From: Thamnocephalis sphaerospora
Taxonomy: Eukaryota > Zoopagomycota > Zoopagomycetes > Zoopagales > Sigmoideomycetaceae
DNA length: 23,557 bases
Assembly: GCA_003614735.1 (NCBI GenBank)
Contig: KZ992654.1
Coordinates: 1-23,557 of the forward strand
Direction: 5' to 3'
Positions 1-8,222 of the stretch are shown here, one piece after another. Numbering within the stretch: the stretch's first letter is position 1; each line of letters begins with the position of its first letter. The notes below the pieces were generated by a model, which saw nothing but the letters and a program-made list of their open reading frames with translations, had not been told where the DNA came from and ran no database searches. The translations under genes and the position numbers were made by a program.

Positions 1-376
1 CGCCAGTCTGCAGCTTAGTGCACTCCTCCTCGTTGAGACCGAGCTTGCGGTAGATGCCGAGCACATACTGGTGCACCGAGCGCGTGGTCATGCCGTACAG
101 GTCGTGCGGGATGCCGCCAAGCGACTGGCTCTTGCCGGTCGTGAAGGCCTTCCAGAATGCGTAGCCGCGCTTGCGTGCGTGGCCACTGGCCCAGTCCATA
201 TAGTCGGCGGTACCCTCATCCGGGCCAAAGAAGAGAATCTCCGGCCGCTTGTGCAGATCGACAATCTTCTCCTTGATGCCGGCCGTGCGACCCTCAATCA
301 GCAGGTCAAGCACAGCGTCGACGTACTTTTCAAACGCAACGCGCGGCTTGTCCTGGTGGGCAATGTCCAGCAAGAT
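1..376 (-). CDS. GDH2: NAD-dependent glutamate dehydrogenase, internal fragment
   Basis: This enzyme oxidatively deaminates glutamate to 2-oxoglutarate with NAD+, normally as a protein of about 1,000 residues. The minus strand is open throughout the fragment (about 125 codons). It contains strongly conserved family motifs: DKPRVAFEKYVDAVLDLL, then ILFFGPDEGTADYMDWASGH, then TTGKSQSLGGIPHDLYGMT, and it ends at KLQTG, just before the expected GPDGDLG turn. The left side runs off the window. On the right, homology stops abruptly at the codons for T-I-L-L (about 374-379). I would expect a conserved GGSKG-type stretch upstream, but the 959-bp repeat begins there instead. The C-terminal end of the same protein lies at 1333-1572 on the opposite strand, so the gene is broken in this assembly. 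Assignment is by remembered family sequence; confidence is high for the family and low for whether the locus is functional. Confidence 0.9.
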   Translation of the reverse strand, partial: MLLDIAHQDKPRVAFEKYVDAVLDLLIEGRTAGIKEKIVDLHKRPEILFFGPDEGTADYMDWASGHARKRGYAFWKAFTTGKSQSLGGIPHDLYGMTTRSVHQYVLGIYRKLGLNEEECTKLQTG

Positions 377-388
377 GGTGGTGGTTAG

Positions 389-1016
389 GATGTCAGCAGT
401 GTCCTTGAAGGCGTAGGCGAAGTGACGCTGCTGTCCATTTTGGATCAGATGCTACAAAGCAAACACGAGAAGGTGCTGCTGCAGGTAGGCTATGCCATGA
501 TCATACCAAGCGGCGTTGTCTAATACGCTCCTCTAGACCCTGTACATTGCCGTCAATATGGCAACAGGCAACGAGCAGCACAAGCAGAGTCTGATGGAGA
601 ATGAGACCATTCTGCATGGCATTCTAAACTGTTTGGTAGGTGTAGAAAGAATAGCATACACTTTGCAATGGTGGCTCATTGGCAGTGGACGTATGCAGGA
701 ACATAGCAACGTTAGCATTCGTGAAGGTGCCGTATGGTGCATCATCAACCTGTGCTGGTACGAGGGTCGAAAGCGTGAGGAGATACGTGGTAGGTGGACA
801 TGTATGCGCGCATATATCCAACGCCACTCGCCAACACTTGCTGGTACGCGTACAGGTGCACGAGATCGCATCCAGCGATTCCGCACACTTGGCGTGCTGG
901 AGCGCATCCGCCACCTTGCCGATGATTCCAATCTCAATCTGCGCGAGCGCGTGGCCACAGCCATCGATCAACTGTCGCGTCCTCTGGAATCCATGGAAGG
1001 CATCAGCACCGAATAG
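389..1016 (+). pseudogene. 3' fragment of GID5/ARMC8 (exons 12-15) in the displaced repeat
   Basis: The fragment carries four exons (389-484, 537-635, 699-789, 856-1016) with intact splice sites, matching exons 12-15 of the complete gene at 2840-5890. It encodes the last part of the armadillo protein, from DVSSVLEGVG to the SMEGISTE C-terminus and stop codon. There is no start codon or promoter from the parent gene: upstream is GDH2 sequence on the opposite strand. The only base change inside its exons (g469 for a) is synonymous (GAG/GAA, Glu). I call it a non-functional remnant; if it were transcribed from a neighbouring promoter it could still splice. Confidence 0.85.
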
Positions 1017-1205
1017 ACACCAGCGCTGTTGCTGTGGTATTGCGCTACTGTGGGCCAGTCGACAATATGGTCTGTCGTGTTATGAATATAGCCGTCTTCA
1101 TGTAGTCTCTTTCGATCGCACGGCAGGCGCTTCTTACGAAGGTGTATACTGCCTATACGCTGTATATCCTGGTGGTCAAAGACGCGTGCAAGCGCATACA
1201 TCCCT

Positions 1206-1332
1206 CTACCACAGCTGACGACGCCGCTGGCGGTTCAGACCGATGAGACGGCGCTTGTAGCCATGCTTCTCGCGCACCAGCTCCAGATCGCTCTCCAGTG
1301 CTGCACGGCGTCCGGTGGGGCAGGGCGCGACG
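1206..1332 (-). pseudogene. 3' fragment of MRPL20 in the displaced repeat
   Basis: This minus-strand fragment holds the last 41 codons and the stop of the mitochondrial ribosomal protein gene whose complete copy is at 6080-6556. It breaks off upstream at 1332, where the GDH2 C-terminal region begins. Reading further upstream on this strand gives only antisense GDH2. Its single difference from the intact copy (1311) is synonymous (GGA/GGG, Gly). It has no start codon of its own and no presequence, so it should not give a working protein. Confidence 0.85.
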
Positions 1333-1572
1333 CTATGGAACAACAAGGGTCTGCGCCAGGTTGTTCTGCGTGAGGCGCTGCCGAAGCTGTTGCAGGAGCA
1401 GGTTGGCCTGGAGACGATCATCCGCAATGTGCCGGCCTCGTACCTGCGGGCCATCTTTGGCTCCTACCTGGCCAGCCGGTTCGTCTACAAGCACGGCATC
1501 AGCCCCAGCCAGTTTGCCTTCTTTGAGTTTATGACTCCGTACTTTGCCAAGGCCGCCGAGGAGCAGGTATAA
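1333..1572 (+). CDS. GDH2: NAD-dependent glutamate dehydrogenase, C-terminal fragment
   Basis: From 1333 the plus strand reads LWNNKGLRQVVLREALPKLL, then the family-typical SYLRAIFGSYLASRFVY and QFAFFEFMTPYF, ending AAEEQV with a TAA stop at 1570-1572: 79 residues. This is the extreme C-terminus of the same large NAD-GDH family as the fragment at 1-376, but on the opposite strand. Between the two pieces about 170 residues of the protein (from GPDGDLG onward) are missing from the window and presumably lie beyond its left edge. The frame continues backward into the repeat only as junk. Either the gene is truly rearranged or the assembly is chimeric here. Confidence 0.88.
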   Translation, partial: LWNNKGLRQVVLREALPKLLQEQVGLETIIRNVPASYLRAIFGSYLASRFVYKHGISPSQFAFFEFMTPYFAKAAEEQV

Positions 1573-1885
1573 TGCGCCGCCTCCATTGCCATCCTCGCCG
1601 CACACGCACACGCACACACACATCACTTTCGTATCGCGACCCTACTCTTTTTCTGCGCCGCCGACGTGCTAGTACGCATGTCCATGTGCCGCCCTTTTGT
1701 TTCCACGCATCCATGTGTGCACGTCCCATGATGCGCCCATAGTCTCTCTTCCACTCTTCACATGGTTGTCACCGCTGCAGTAAAAGATAATCATGCTGTG
1801 TACTGATTGCGTCATTTTGGGTATCTATTAGACGACGTGGTAGGGTGTGCGTGCGTGCATGCCTCTGCCAGAACGATGTCGTCGC
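1573..1885. other. Intergenic stretch between the GDH2 end and the BET1 end
   Basis: This 313-bp stretch separates two converging 3' ends. It holds a short CA-rich microsatellite at its left side and a T-rich stretch near 1790-1830. I see no tRNA, no conserved coding potential and no clear regulatory motif; it is probably 3' UTR of both genes. Confidence 0.6.
1601..1622. repeat. CA microsatellite
   Basis: A run of CACACG/CACACA dinucleotide-type repeat about 30 bases after the GDH2 stop codon. It is short and imperfect, and probably polymorphic between strains. Confidence 0.8.
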
Positions 1886-2517
1886 CTAGGCAGTGCCTCG
1901 CCATAGCTTCACGTACAGGTACATGAAGATGAATGAACCAATGACAAAGAGGAGCATATAGCACATCCAGCCGCCCGCTCGCTGTCGCGCCGCCATGCGC
2001 TGGAAGCGCTTGATGGTGCCGCTCATGTAGGAGCCCGTCGAATCAAAGTCGTCATTCTACGCTCGTCCGATCGGCCGTAAGCGTGCGGTCGACGCGATTG
2101 CAGCATGCATGGCCACGCTTACCATTTCGTTCAAATACCGGTTCTGCGCGCGCACCTCTTCGCCAATGCCGATCGTGATCTGCATGCGTCTACGGTCAGC
2201 CCACTCGATTCTCCGCCGCCACACTGGCGCTGTTCCTCACCTCTCGTAGCGCGGCAACCCGACTTTGCATCCCTGCGACGCGGTGGTCGCTCAAGCCTGC
2301 CCCCTGTGGGTCCGCATACGAGTCGACCGTGTATGCGCCGCCCCCGCGATGTGTTGTGCTCGCTGCAGCATGACCTGCTCGCGCGCTAGTGGTATGCCCG
2401 TACAGGAGCTCATTGCGGTCGTGTGCGCCGTGGTTCTGCTGTTGTCTAGTGCAAGTGAGCGTGTGAGCAGCAGCGCTTGCTTGGACCTGCCGTCTAGACC
2501 TACCCCCAGCCGCTCAT
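1886..2517 (-). CDS. BET1: BET1-type Golgi Qc-SNARE
   Basis: Bet1 is the Qc-SNARE of ER-to-Golgi vesicle fusion. Four exons (2517-2504, 2445-2241, 2179-2123, 2056-1886) join in phase to a 148-residue protein, close to the yeast length. After a Gly/Ala/Ser/Thr-rich N-terminal half (residues 1-57), the SNARE motif runs through HRVAGMQSRVAALRE and ITIGIGEEVRAQNRYLNEM, with the zero-layer Gln at about residue 85. The family signature NDDFDSTGSYMSGTIKRF follows, then a C-terminal membrane anchor (MCYMLLFVIGSFIFMYLYV) with a few residues beyond it, as for a tail-anchored protein. The 14-nt first exon was chosen because its ATG and GTAGGT donor restore frame with exon 2; it is the least certain part. 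It is divergent from GID5. Confidence 0.9.
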
Positions 2518-2839
2518 GACGGAGTAGCACGAGATGCCTTGTTACTAGCCGGAATCCTGCGTGCTGGGCTGCTCTTGTGCCAGTAAAGATGCCTTTTGGT
2601 GCCTGCCGGAAGGCGCAATGTGTGGTGGGGTCTGACGGTGAGTGGTCGATGAATGAGTTGAGCAGCAGAACAAGCGGAGACAACAGTCTGGAGTGCTGGC
2701 CCAATGAACTGGCATGCCACAGACAACAGTCGCGACGGTTACCAAGGCATACGCAGCCTCTTTGCCAGCCGCAGTCATCGTCCCCGCTTTCTCTTTCCTA
2801 CCGCCATATCGCCAACGACGCGTCTAGCAGCCCATCACT
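2518..2839. promoter_or_regulatory. Divergent BET1/GID5 intergenic region
   Basis: This 322-bp stretch lies between the start codons of BET1 (minus) and GID5 (plus), so it should hold both promoters. I see no TATA box or other motif I can name. Open frames on both strands here have no family resemblance or convincing splice context and are not called. Confidence 0.5.
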
Positions 2840-5800
2840 ATGCCAACGGCCAGGCACGAAGAGCTTATTGGTCAGCTGGCGTCAGCAGGCGACGGAGAGC
2901 GCGCTCAATCGTTGCGCTATTTAAAGAACTGCGTCATTGGCAATCGCCAGAAGAAGGACCAGTTGGCCGAGCTGGGCGTTGTTGCCAGGTAGGCTGGCTG
3001 CAGCGTAATGCAAGGCTGCGGCGCATGCGTGCTCACACTGGCGTTTGCTGCCTGCAGTCTTGTGCGGATTCTTCGGGAGCCTAGCGTCAGCGTTGCGGAC
3101 CTTGTGCAGGCCTGCCACATACTAGGCAGTCTTGCCTACGGTAAGTTGCGCTGACACCGCAGAGGCCAAGACGTGGATTTGACCTAGTGTGGCTCGCTGC
3201 GGGACTAGGTGGCGAGCCATGCCTTCATGCGCTGGCACGTGAGGGCGTCACTCGTGCTCTTCTCGATCTTTTAGCCAAGGTCGACACACCAGACCTGATC
3301 GAAGCTGCACTCCGCGCGTTAAAGCTGAGCGTGGGCACGGTAAAGACAGGCAAAAACATACTGCTGCAGGTAAAGTGACGGCGACGTGAATAGACACGCA
3401 TTGTCGGTGACTGACTGGAGCAATTAGGATGCGGACACACACAGAATCGTGTACCTGCTGAATCCAGTGGCCTGGCCTACACCGCCAACGTCACTTGTGC
3501 AAGCTGCGCGGATTGGTCAACAGGCGGCGCTATTCATTGCACGTTGCAGCGGATCACAAACACTGCAGACACGCTGGTTCTCGACGCAGGCGACCAAAGA
3601 GCTACTGTTGCTTGTGGGGTGTGGCTTTGTAAAGGTAGCGTAGCAGTTGGTTGTCGGTCGCGCCAGAGTATATACGCCAACTTGCAGCACGGTTGATCGC
3701 GATATAGACGCAGGAGGCTGCACTGGAGGCGCTGGCAAATCTCTGTCATGATAATCACGCTGTTGCTCATGCCATCAGTCACAGTGACGAAACAGGTAGA
3801 ATGTTATAATGCGCGACTGACAGTAGTATACAACGCGCTGATTTGATCAACTGTCCAGTGGCGCCGTCAGAGTCGTCCGTAGATGTGCTCTTGCGCATGC
3901 TTCAGCATCCTGATGCTTATATACGCCTGCTTGTGGCCTCATGGTAAGCTAGTGTTGAGGGCTGGTGCACAATAATGTGCTCAGACAGTACTGATGCATT
4001 CGAATTCTGATTCAGCATCGTGAATATGAGTCGTATGGGCGCAATGACCAGCTATGCCGAAAAGATCCGGCTCTCGCTGCTACCAACGCTGATTCGCCTG
4101 TTTGACTGTTCCGATAAACGTGTGGAGGAGCAGGCGCCTTTGGTGTTTGGTAAGTCGGCGCAGCCAGTAATTAGCACATCCATGGTCTGGATAGCTAACC
4201 AGACGTAGCCTATTTGGTTGGTGAGGATGCTGAGCTACAGACTTCTGCATGCGAAACGGGCGTGATCCAGACACTCTGCTCTGCACTCGAGGCATCCGAC
4301 GAGGAGGAGACAGCGTGGACGGCCACACAAAGGCTACCGGCACGCGAGCCAAAGCGAAAGGAGGCAAGACAGAGAGCCAGGTGGCGTCAGTGGCCAGCGT
4401 GCATGCATGCTTACACACCAATCCGACTGCTATGCAGAATACGCTTCTGGCGATCGCGGCTGTCTGCTCGCTACAAGAAGAGTGTCGCAAAAAGGCAGTC
4501 GATGCCAAGGTGCTGCCGCGCATCGTTTCTGCGCTGTCGCATTACTCGCCGCGCGTACGCACAGCGGCATGCATGTGTACGCGAAGCTTGTCGCGGTCGG
4601 TGAAGAACCTGCGCACGTCGCTTGTGGACGCAGATGTCGCCACGCCCATCTGCAAGGTGAGTTGGCTGTTGCTGGCCGTTTGGTTTGCGTAGTGCTCACA
4701 CTGTCTTTTCTGGGTAGCTTCTTTCCGATCCGTCGCCTGAGGTGCAGAGTATGGCGCTCACCACGCTGTGTAATCTTGTGATGGAGTTTTCCGCCCTAAA
4801 AAAGGCGAGTAACAGGCGTTGCTATGAGATTGGCTCTCGATGACTAACTAGCGCGATGCTGTCAACAGACGGTGCTGGATCAGAATATCATTCCGCAGTT
4901 GGTGAAACTATCCACGTCAGAGGACGCGGATATCAGCATGCATGCTATGTGGACGATGGAGAACATGGTGTATCACGCTGGCCGCGATGTAAAATCAGCG
5001 GTTATGGTGGTGCTGACCTATGATCGACTCATCACGTAAGTACTCGGCTGGATGAGCGTTCAGCCTTGTTGCCGAGACAAGCAGCCATTTACTGACGGCG
5101 GTGCGGACGGTCAGCCTGATACGCACAGGCAATGTGTCACTGCAGGAGCGGGCCATTGGACTACTGCGCAATCTCATCTGTGGCAAGGAAGCGGTAACTA
5201 GCACAATGCGTGGGATACTGATGGCACTAGTGCTAATGTGTGGTGGTGATGGTGGTGGTTAGGATGTCAGCAGTGTCCTTGAAGGCGTAGGCGAAGTGAC
5301 GCTGCTGTCCATTTTGGATCAGATGCTACAAAGCAAACACGAAAAGGTGCTGCTGCAGGTAGGCTATGCCATGATCATACCAAGCGGCGTTGTCTAATAC
5401 GCTCCTCTAGACCCTGTACATTGCCGTCAATATGGCAACAGGCAACGAGCAGCACAAGCAGAGTCTGATGGAGAATGAGACCATTCTGCATGGCATTCTA
5501 AACTGTTTGGTAGGTGTAGAAAGAATAGCATACACTTTGCAATGGTGGCTCATTGGCAGTGGACGTATGCAGGAACATAGCAACGTTAGCATTCGTGAAG
5601 GTGCCGTATGGTGCATCATCAACCTGTGCTGGTACGAGGGTCGAAAGCGTGAGGAGATACGTGGTAGGTGGACATGTATGCGCGCATATATCCAACGCCA
5701 CTCGCCAACACTTGCTGGTACGCGTACAGGTGCACGAGATCGCATCCAGCGATTCCGCACACTTGGCGTGCTGGAGCGCATCCGCCACCTTGCCGATGAT

Positions 5801-5890
5801 TCCAATCTCAATCTGCGCGAGCGCGTGGCCACAGCCATCGATCAACTGTCGCGTCCTCTGGAATCCATGGAAGGCATCAGCACCGAATAG
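2840..5890 (+). CDS. GID5: GID5/ARMC8 armadillo-repeat subunit of the GID/CTLH E3 ligase
   Basis: ARMC8/Gid5 (yeast Vid28) is an armadillo scaffold that links substrate receptors to the GID/CTLH ubiquitin ligase, which in yeast degrades gluconeogenic enzymes. Fifteen exons: 2840-2988, 3058-3140, 3209-3369, 3428-3634, 3714-3795, 3859-3943, 4016-4149, 4209-4656, 4718-4804, 4869-5035, 5115-5193, 5263-5358, 5411-5509, 5573-5663, 5730-5890; about 709 residues (human ARMC8 673). Armadillo-type helices recur throughout. Family-like stretches include LAYLVGEDAELQ, LLAIAAVCSLQEECRKKAV, NVSIREGAVWCIINLCW and the C-terminal NLNLRERVATAIDQL. Intron 9 uses a GC donor. In exon 8 the reading frame slips by one base between about 4300 and 4430. 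This could be a missing base near the GAG run at 4300-4310, or an unrecognised intron: 4315-4397 would restore frame but has poor signals. Family call firm; exon 8 provisional. Confidence 0.85.
4805..4868 (+). other. GC-AG intron in GID5
   Basis: The exon 9/10 joint keeps frame only with a GC donor (AAG|GCGAGT) and the acceptor CAACAG before 4869. A CTAAC-like branch point (gactaacta) lies about 25 bases upstream of the acceptor. A GT donor at 4811 would put exon 10 out of frame. Confidence 0.75.
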
Positions 5891-6206
5891 ACACCAGCGC
5901 TGTTGCTGTGGTATTGCGCTACTGTGGGCCAGTCGACAATATGGTCTGTCGTGTTATGAATATAGCCGTCTTCATGTAGTCTCTTTCGATCGCACGGCAG
6001 GCGCTTCTTACGAAGGTGTATACTGCCTATACGCTGTATATCCTGGTGGTCAAAGACGCGTGCAAGCGCATACATCCCTCTACCACAGCTGACGACGCCG
6101 CTGGCGGTTCAGACCGATGAGACGGCGCTTGTAGCCATGCTTCTCGCGCACCAGCTCCAGATCGCTCTCCAGTGCTGCACGGCGCCCGGTGGGGCAGGGC
6201 GCGACG
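5248..6206. repeat. 959-bp direct repeat, copy 2 (native locus)
   Basis: This is the source copy of the segment also found at 374-1332. Here it is continuous with GID5 exon 11 on the left and with the N-terminal half of MRPL20 on the right, so both genes are complete. It spans the end of intron 11, exons 12-15 of GID5, the 189-bp convergent intergenic region and the last 41 codons of MRPL20. Confidence 0.97.
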
Positions 6207-6556
6207 AGCGCGACAAACATGCGCGAGCAGCCAAACTTTTCCGCCAGCCGCTTCTGTGTCCAGTGCGCCGGATCCTCCTCGCGTAGACGGCGCATCTCGG
6301 CCTGATCCGCCTCGGTCAAATGGTACTTTTTCTCCACCGTCGGCTTCAAGGGCGGCGGCAGCTGGTTCGGCTTTGGCGTCGTGGGTTTCTCGGGCACGCG
6401 ACTCACAAACAGACTGCCATCGGCCAGAGAGCGCCGGTACACGGACGACGCCAGCGCAGCGGCGGTCTTCCCCCGCGTCAGCGAGCTCGCATGCGCGCGC
6501 TGCTGAAAGGCAGCCGGCCGAGCCAGCACGCGAACCGCACCACTCAAAAGATTCAT
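6080..6556 (-). CDS. MRPL20: Mitochondrial large-subunit ribosomal protein mL58 (MRPL20 family)
   Basis: This is a fungal-type protein of the mitochondrial large ribosomal subunit. The intronless frame gives 158 residues from the first in-frame ATG. The N-terminus is rich in Arg, Ala, Ser and Leu with almost no acidic residues (MNLLSGAVRVLARPAAFQQR), as expected of a mitochondrial presequence. The family core follows: YHLTEADQAEMRRLREEDP, then WTQKRLAEKFGCSRMFV, resembling the MRP-L20 domain with its E-D-P and C-S segments. The C-terminus is very basic (KRRLIGLNRQRRRQLW). It converges on GID5 (189 bp between stops) and diverges from the PRS gene (234 bp between starts). Its last 41 codons are duplicated at 1206-1332. 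Confidence 0.88.
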   Translation of the reverse strand: MNLLSGAVRVLARPAAFQQRAHASSLTRGKTAAALASSVYRRSLADGSLFVSRVPEKPTTPKPNQLPPPLKPTVEKKYHLTEADQAEMRRLREEDPAHWTQKRLAEKFGCSRMFVALVAPCPTGRRAALESDLELVREKHGYKRRLIGLNRQRRRQLW

Positions 6557-6790
6557 GGCGATCGTGGAGTGACGGGCGAATGCGCGGTGTACAAGTAAAC
6601 GAAAAGGCAAGCGTCGGAACGCCTCGGCAAAATTTTGTCCAGCCAGTTCTGTTCTCTTTCGCGAACAACGTCGTCACCTCACCTGCGCTTACGCACGCCT
6701 CTTCTGGCTACGGCGGCTTGATCTCCTGCGACGCCTCTGGACCGCTCTTGTCCGCGTATGCTGACCGCACCCTCCACCGGTTCGTCGAAT

Positions 6791-8121
6791 ATGAGAAACA
6801 TCGTCGTTTTTTCCGGTACGTCATACAGGCGCGTGCACACTGGTCGGTCAGTCCTGCTGACGCGGCCGCTGCATTCGCGCAGGCTCTTCCAACCAGGAGC
6901 TTGCGGAGGCCATCTGCAAGCGGCTCGGTGTCCGCCTGGGAAGCGTGAAGCTGAGCAAGTTCAGCAACCAGGAGACGAACGTGGAAATCTACGAGTCGGT
7001 GCGCGACAAGGATGTTTATATCATCCAGTCAGGCTGCGGCCGCGTCAACGATAATCTCATCGAGCTGTTGATCATGCTCGGCGCATGCAAGACCGCCTCG
7101 TCCAAGCGTGTTACTGCGGTGATTCCGTGCTTCCCGTATGCGCGTCAGCAAGATGCGCCGCACAAGGAGAGCCGCCTGGCTTTCCTCAATCGTATCCAGG
7201 GCGACTCCACCGGTCACCCGCATGCCCTTACCATCGATCAGGTGAACGCGCTGTCGGAGGAGCGCGATGCTGCCGAGGCTGGCCTAGTGCTGGGGCAGAG
7301 CGCCAGCAGCCGGGCACCCGTGCTCGACGGCAGTTACCGGCAGTGGGCGGCGCGGCCAGGCACGCTGATCGCCGATATGCTGACGGCGGCAGGCAAGTTT
7401 CACACGGGCCGCCATGGCGTGCTGTGTAGCACCGCAATCTAACCGACGCCGTCTGAGATAGGCGCGGACCACATTATCACGATGGACCTCCACGATCCGC
7501 AGTTTCAGGGATTCTTTGACGTTCCTGTGGATGTGGTATACGCTGCGCCGACGATTCTGCAGTACATCCGCCACCATATTCCCAACTGGCGGGATGCGGT
7601 GGTGGTGTCGCCCGATGCTGGCGGTGCAAAGCGGTAAGTGCACCTGTACACGTGCTGCGCGTCCCATCCACCTGGCACTCACGATGCTGCTCGTCTCGAC
7701 TTGCTGTAGCGCTACGCTGGTGGCCAATCACCTCAACCTGGACTTTGCGCTGATTCATCGCGAAGGCAAGGCTGACGACGCTTCGCGGATGGCGCTGGTT
7801 GGTGATGTGAACAACAAGACTGCCATCATCATCGACGACATTGCCGACACCTGCCGCACGCTGGGCATCGCCACCGATATCCTGCACCAGAACGGTGCCT
7901 CCAAGGTGTACGCCATCGTCACACACCCGATGCTGTCGGGTCGCGCACTTGAAATCATCAACAACTCGCCGCTGTGCCGCGTTGTTGTCACCAACACGAT
8001 TCCGCTAGGCGACAAGCAGGAAAAGTGTTCCAAGCTGGAGGTTATCGACATTTCCGGCACCTTTTCCGAGGCGATCCGCCGCTCATACAATGGCGAGTCG
8101 CTGTCGCAGATGTTTGCGTAA
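6791..8121 (+). CDS. PRS1: Ribose-phosphate pyrophosphokinase (PRPP synthetase), PRS1-like
   Basis: The enzyme makes PRPP from ribose 5-phosphate and ATP for nucleotide, His and Trp synthesis. Four exons (6791-6815, 6883-7392, 7462-7633, 7710-8121) give 372 residues. The N-terminus [16 protein letters not shown] and the segment [17 protein letters not shown] are typical. The metal-binding loop [17 protein letters not shown] starts near residue 186; [17 protein letters not shown] and the PRPP motif DDIADTC (278-284) follow. The [17 protein letters not shown] stretch resembles yeast Prs1/Prs5 rather than Prs2-4, and about 65 residues (98-162) replace the shorter linker after PYARQ. The second inter-domain insert of yeast Prs1 is absent. 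Intron 2 is a GC-AG intron. Prs proteins usually act as hetero-oligomers; that this one does so is inferred. Confidence 0.93.
7393..7461 (+). other. GC-AG intron in PRS1
   Basis: Exon 2 ends GCAG and is followed by GCAAGT, the standard context for a GC donor. The acceptor is GAGATAG before 7462. Splicing joins the Gly of LTAAG to [10 protein letters not shown], exactly as in the family. Reading through instead gives a stop soon after (7440-7442). Confidence 0.88.
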
Positions 8122-8222
8122 TGGCGCCGTGCAATACAGCAATCGGGGTTCAATCGTCGATGTATTATCACTCCTTACGCTGCATCGTGGCGGGCGTGGC
8201 AGCTTTGCCGCATGGTCGTTAC

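Larger units (their letters stand above)
374..1332. repeat. 959-bp direct repeat, copy 1 (displaced copy of the GID5-MRPL20 3' region)
   Basis: This segment matches 5248-6206 in the same orientation with a constant offset of 4,874 bases. I found two mismatches (g469/a5343 and t1311/c6185), so identity is 957/959. Copy 1 starts inside GID5 intron 11, 15 bases before exon 12, and ends inside the MRPL20 coding region. Copy 2 is joined to the complete genes on both sides, so copy 1 is the derived one. Its left flank is GDH2 (minus strand) and its right flank is the GDH2 C-terminus (plus strand). I see no terminal inverted repeats, no transposase and no poly(A), so it does not look like a transposon or a retrocopy; introns are kept. 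Confidence 0.97.

Noticed and set aside
374-1332. The 959-bp repeat as a transposable element
   Set aside because: It contains only slices of GID5 and MRPL20 with introns, with no inverted termini, target-site duplication, poly(A) or transposase.
1206-1534. Fusion genes across the repeat/GDH2 junction
   Set aside because: Open frames crossing 1332 join coding sequence to antisense or out-of-frame sequence by chance; the GDH2 frame itself starts meaning at 1333.
4295-4320. Programmed -1 ribosomal frameshift in GID5
   Set aside because: There is no X-XXY-YYZ slippery heptamer and no stem-loop or pseudoknot I can see; a missing base or an intron is simpler.
6027-6948. Long open frames overlapping MRPL20 (216 codons minus, 258 codons plus)
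   Set aside because: They are other frames of MRPL20 and its flanks, with low-complexity Arg/Ala/Ser/Pro content and no conserved motif.
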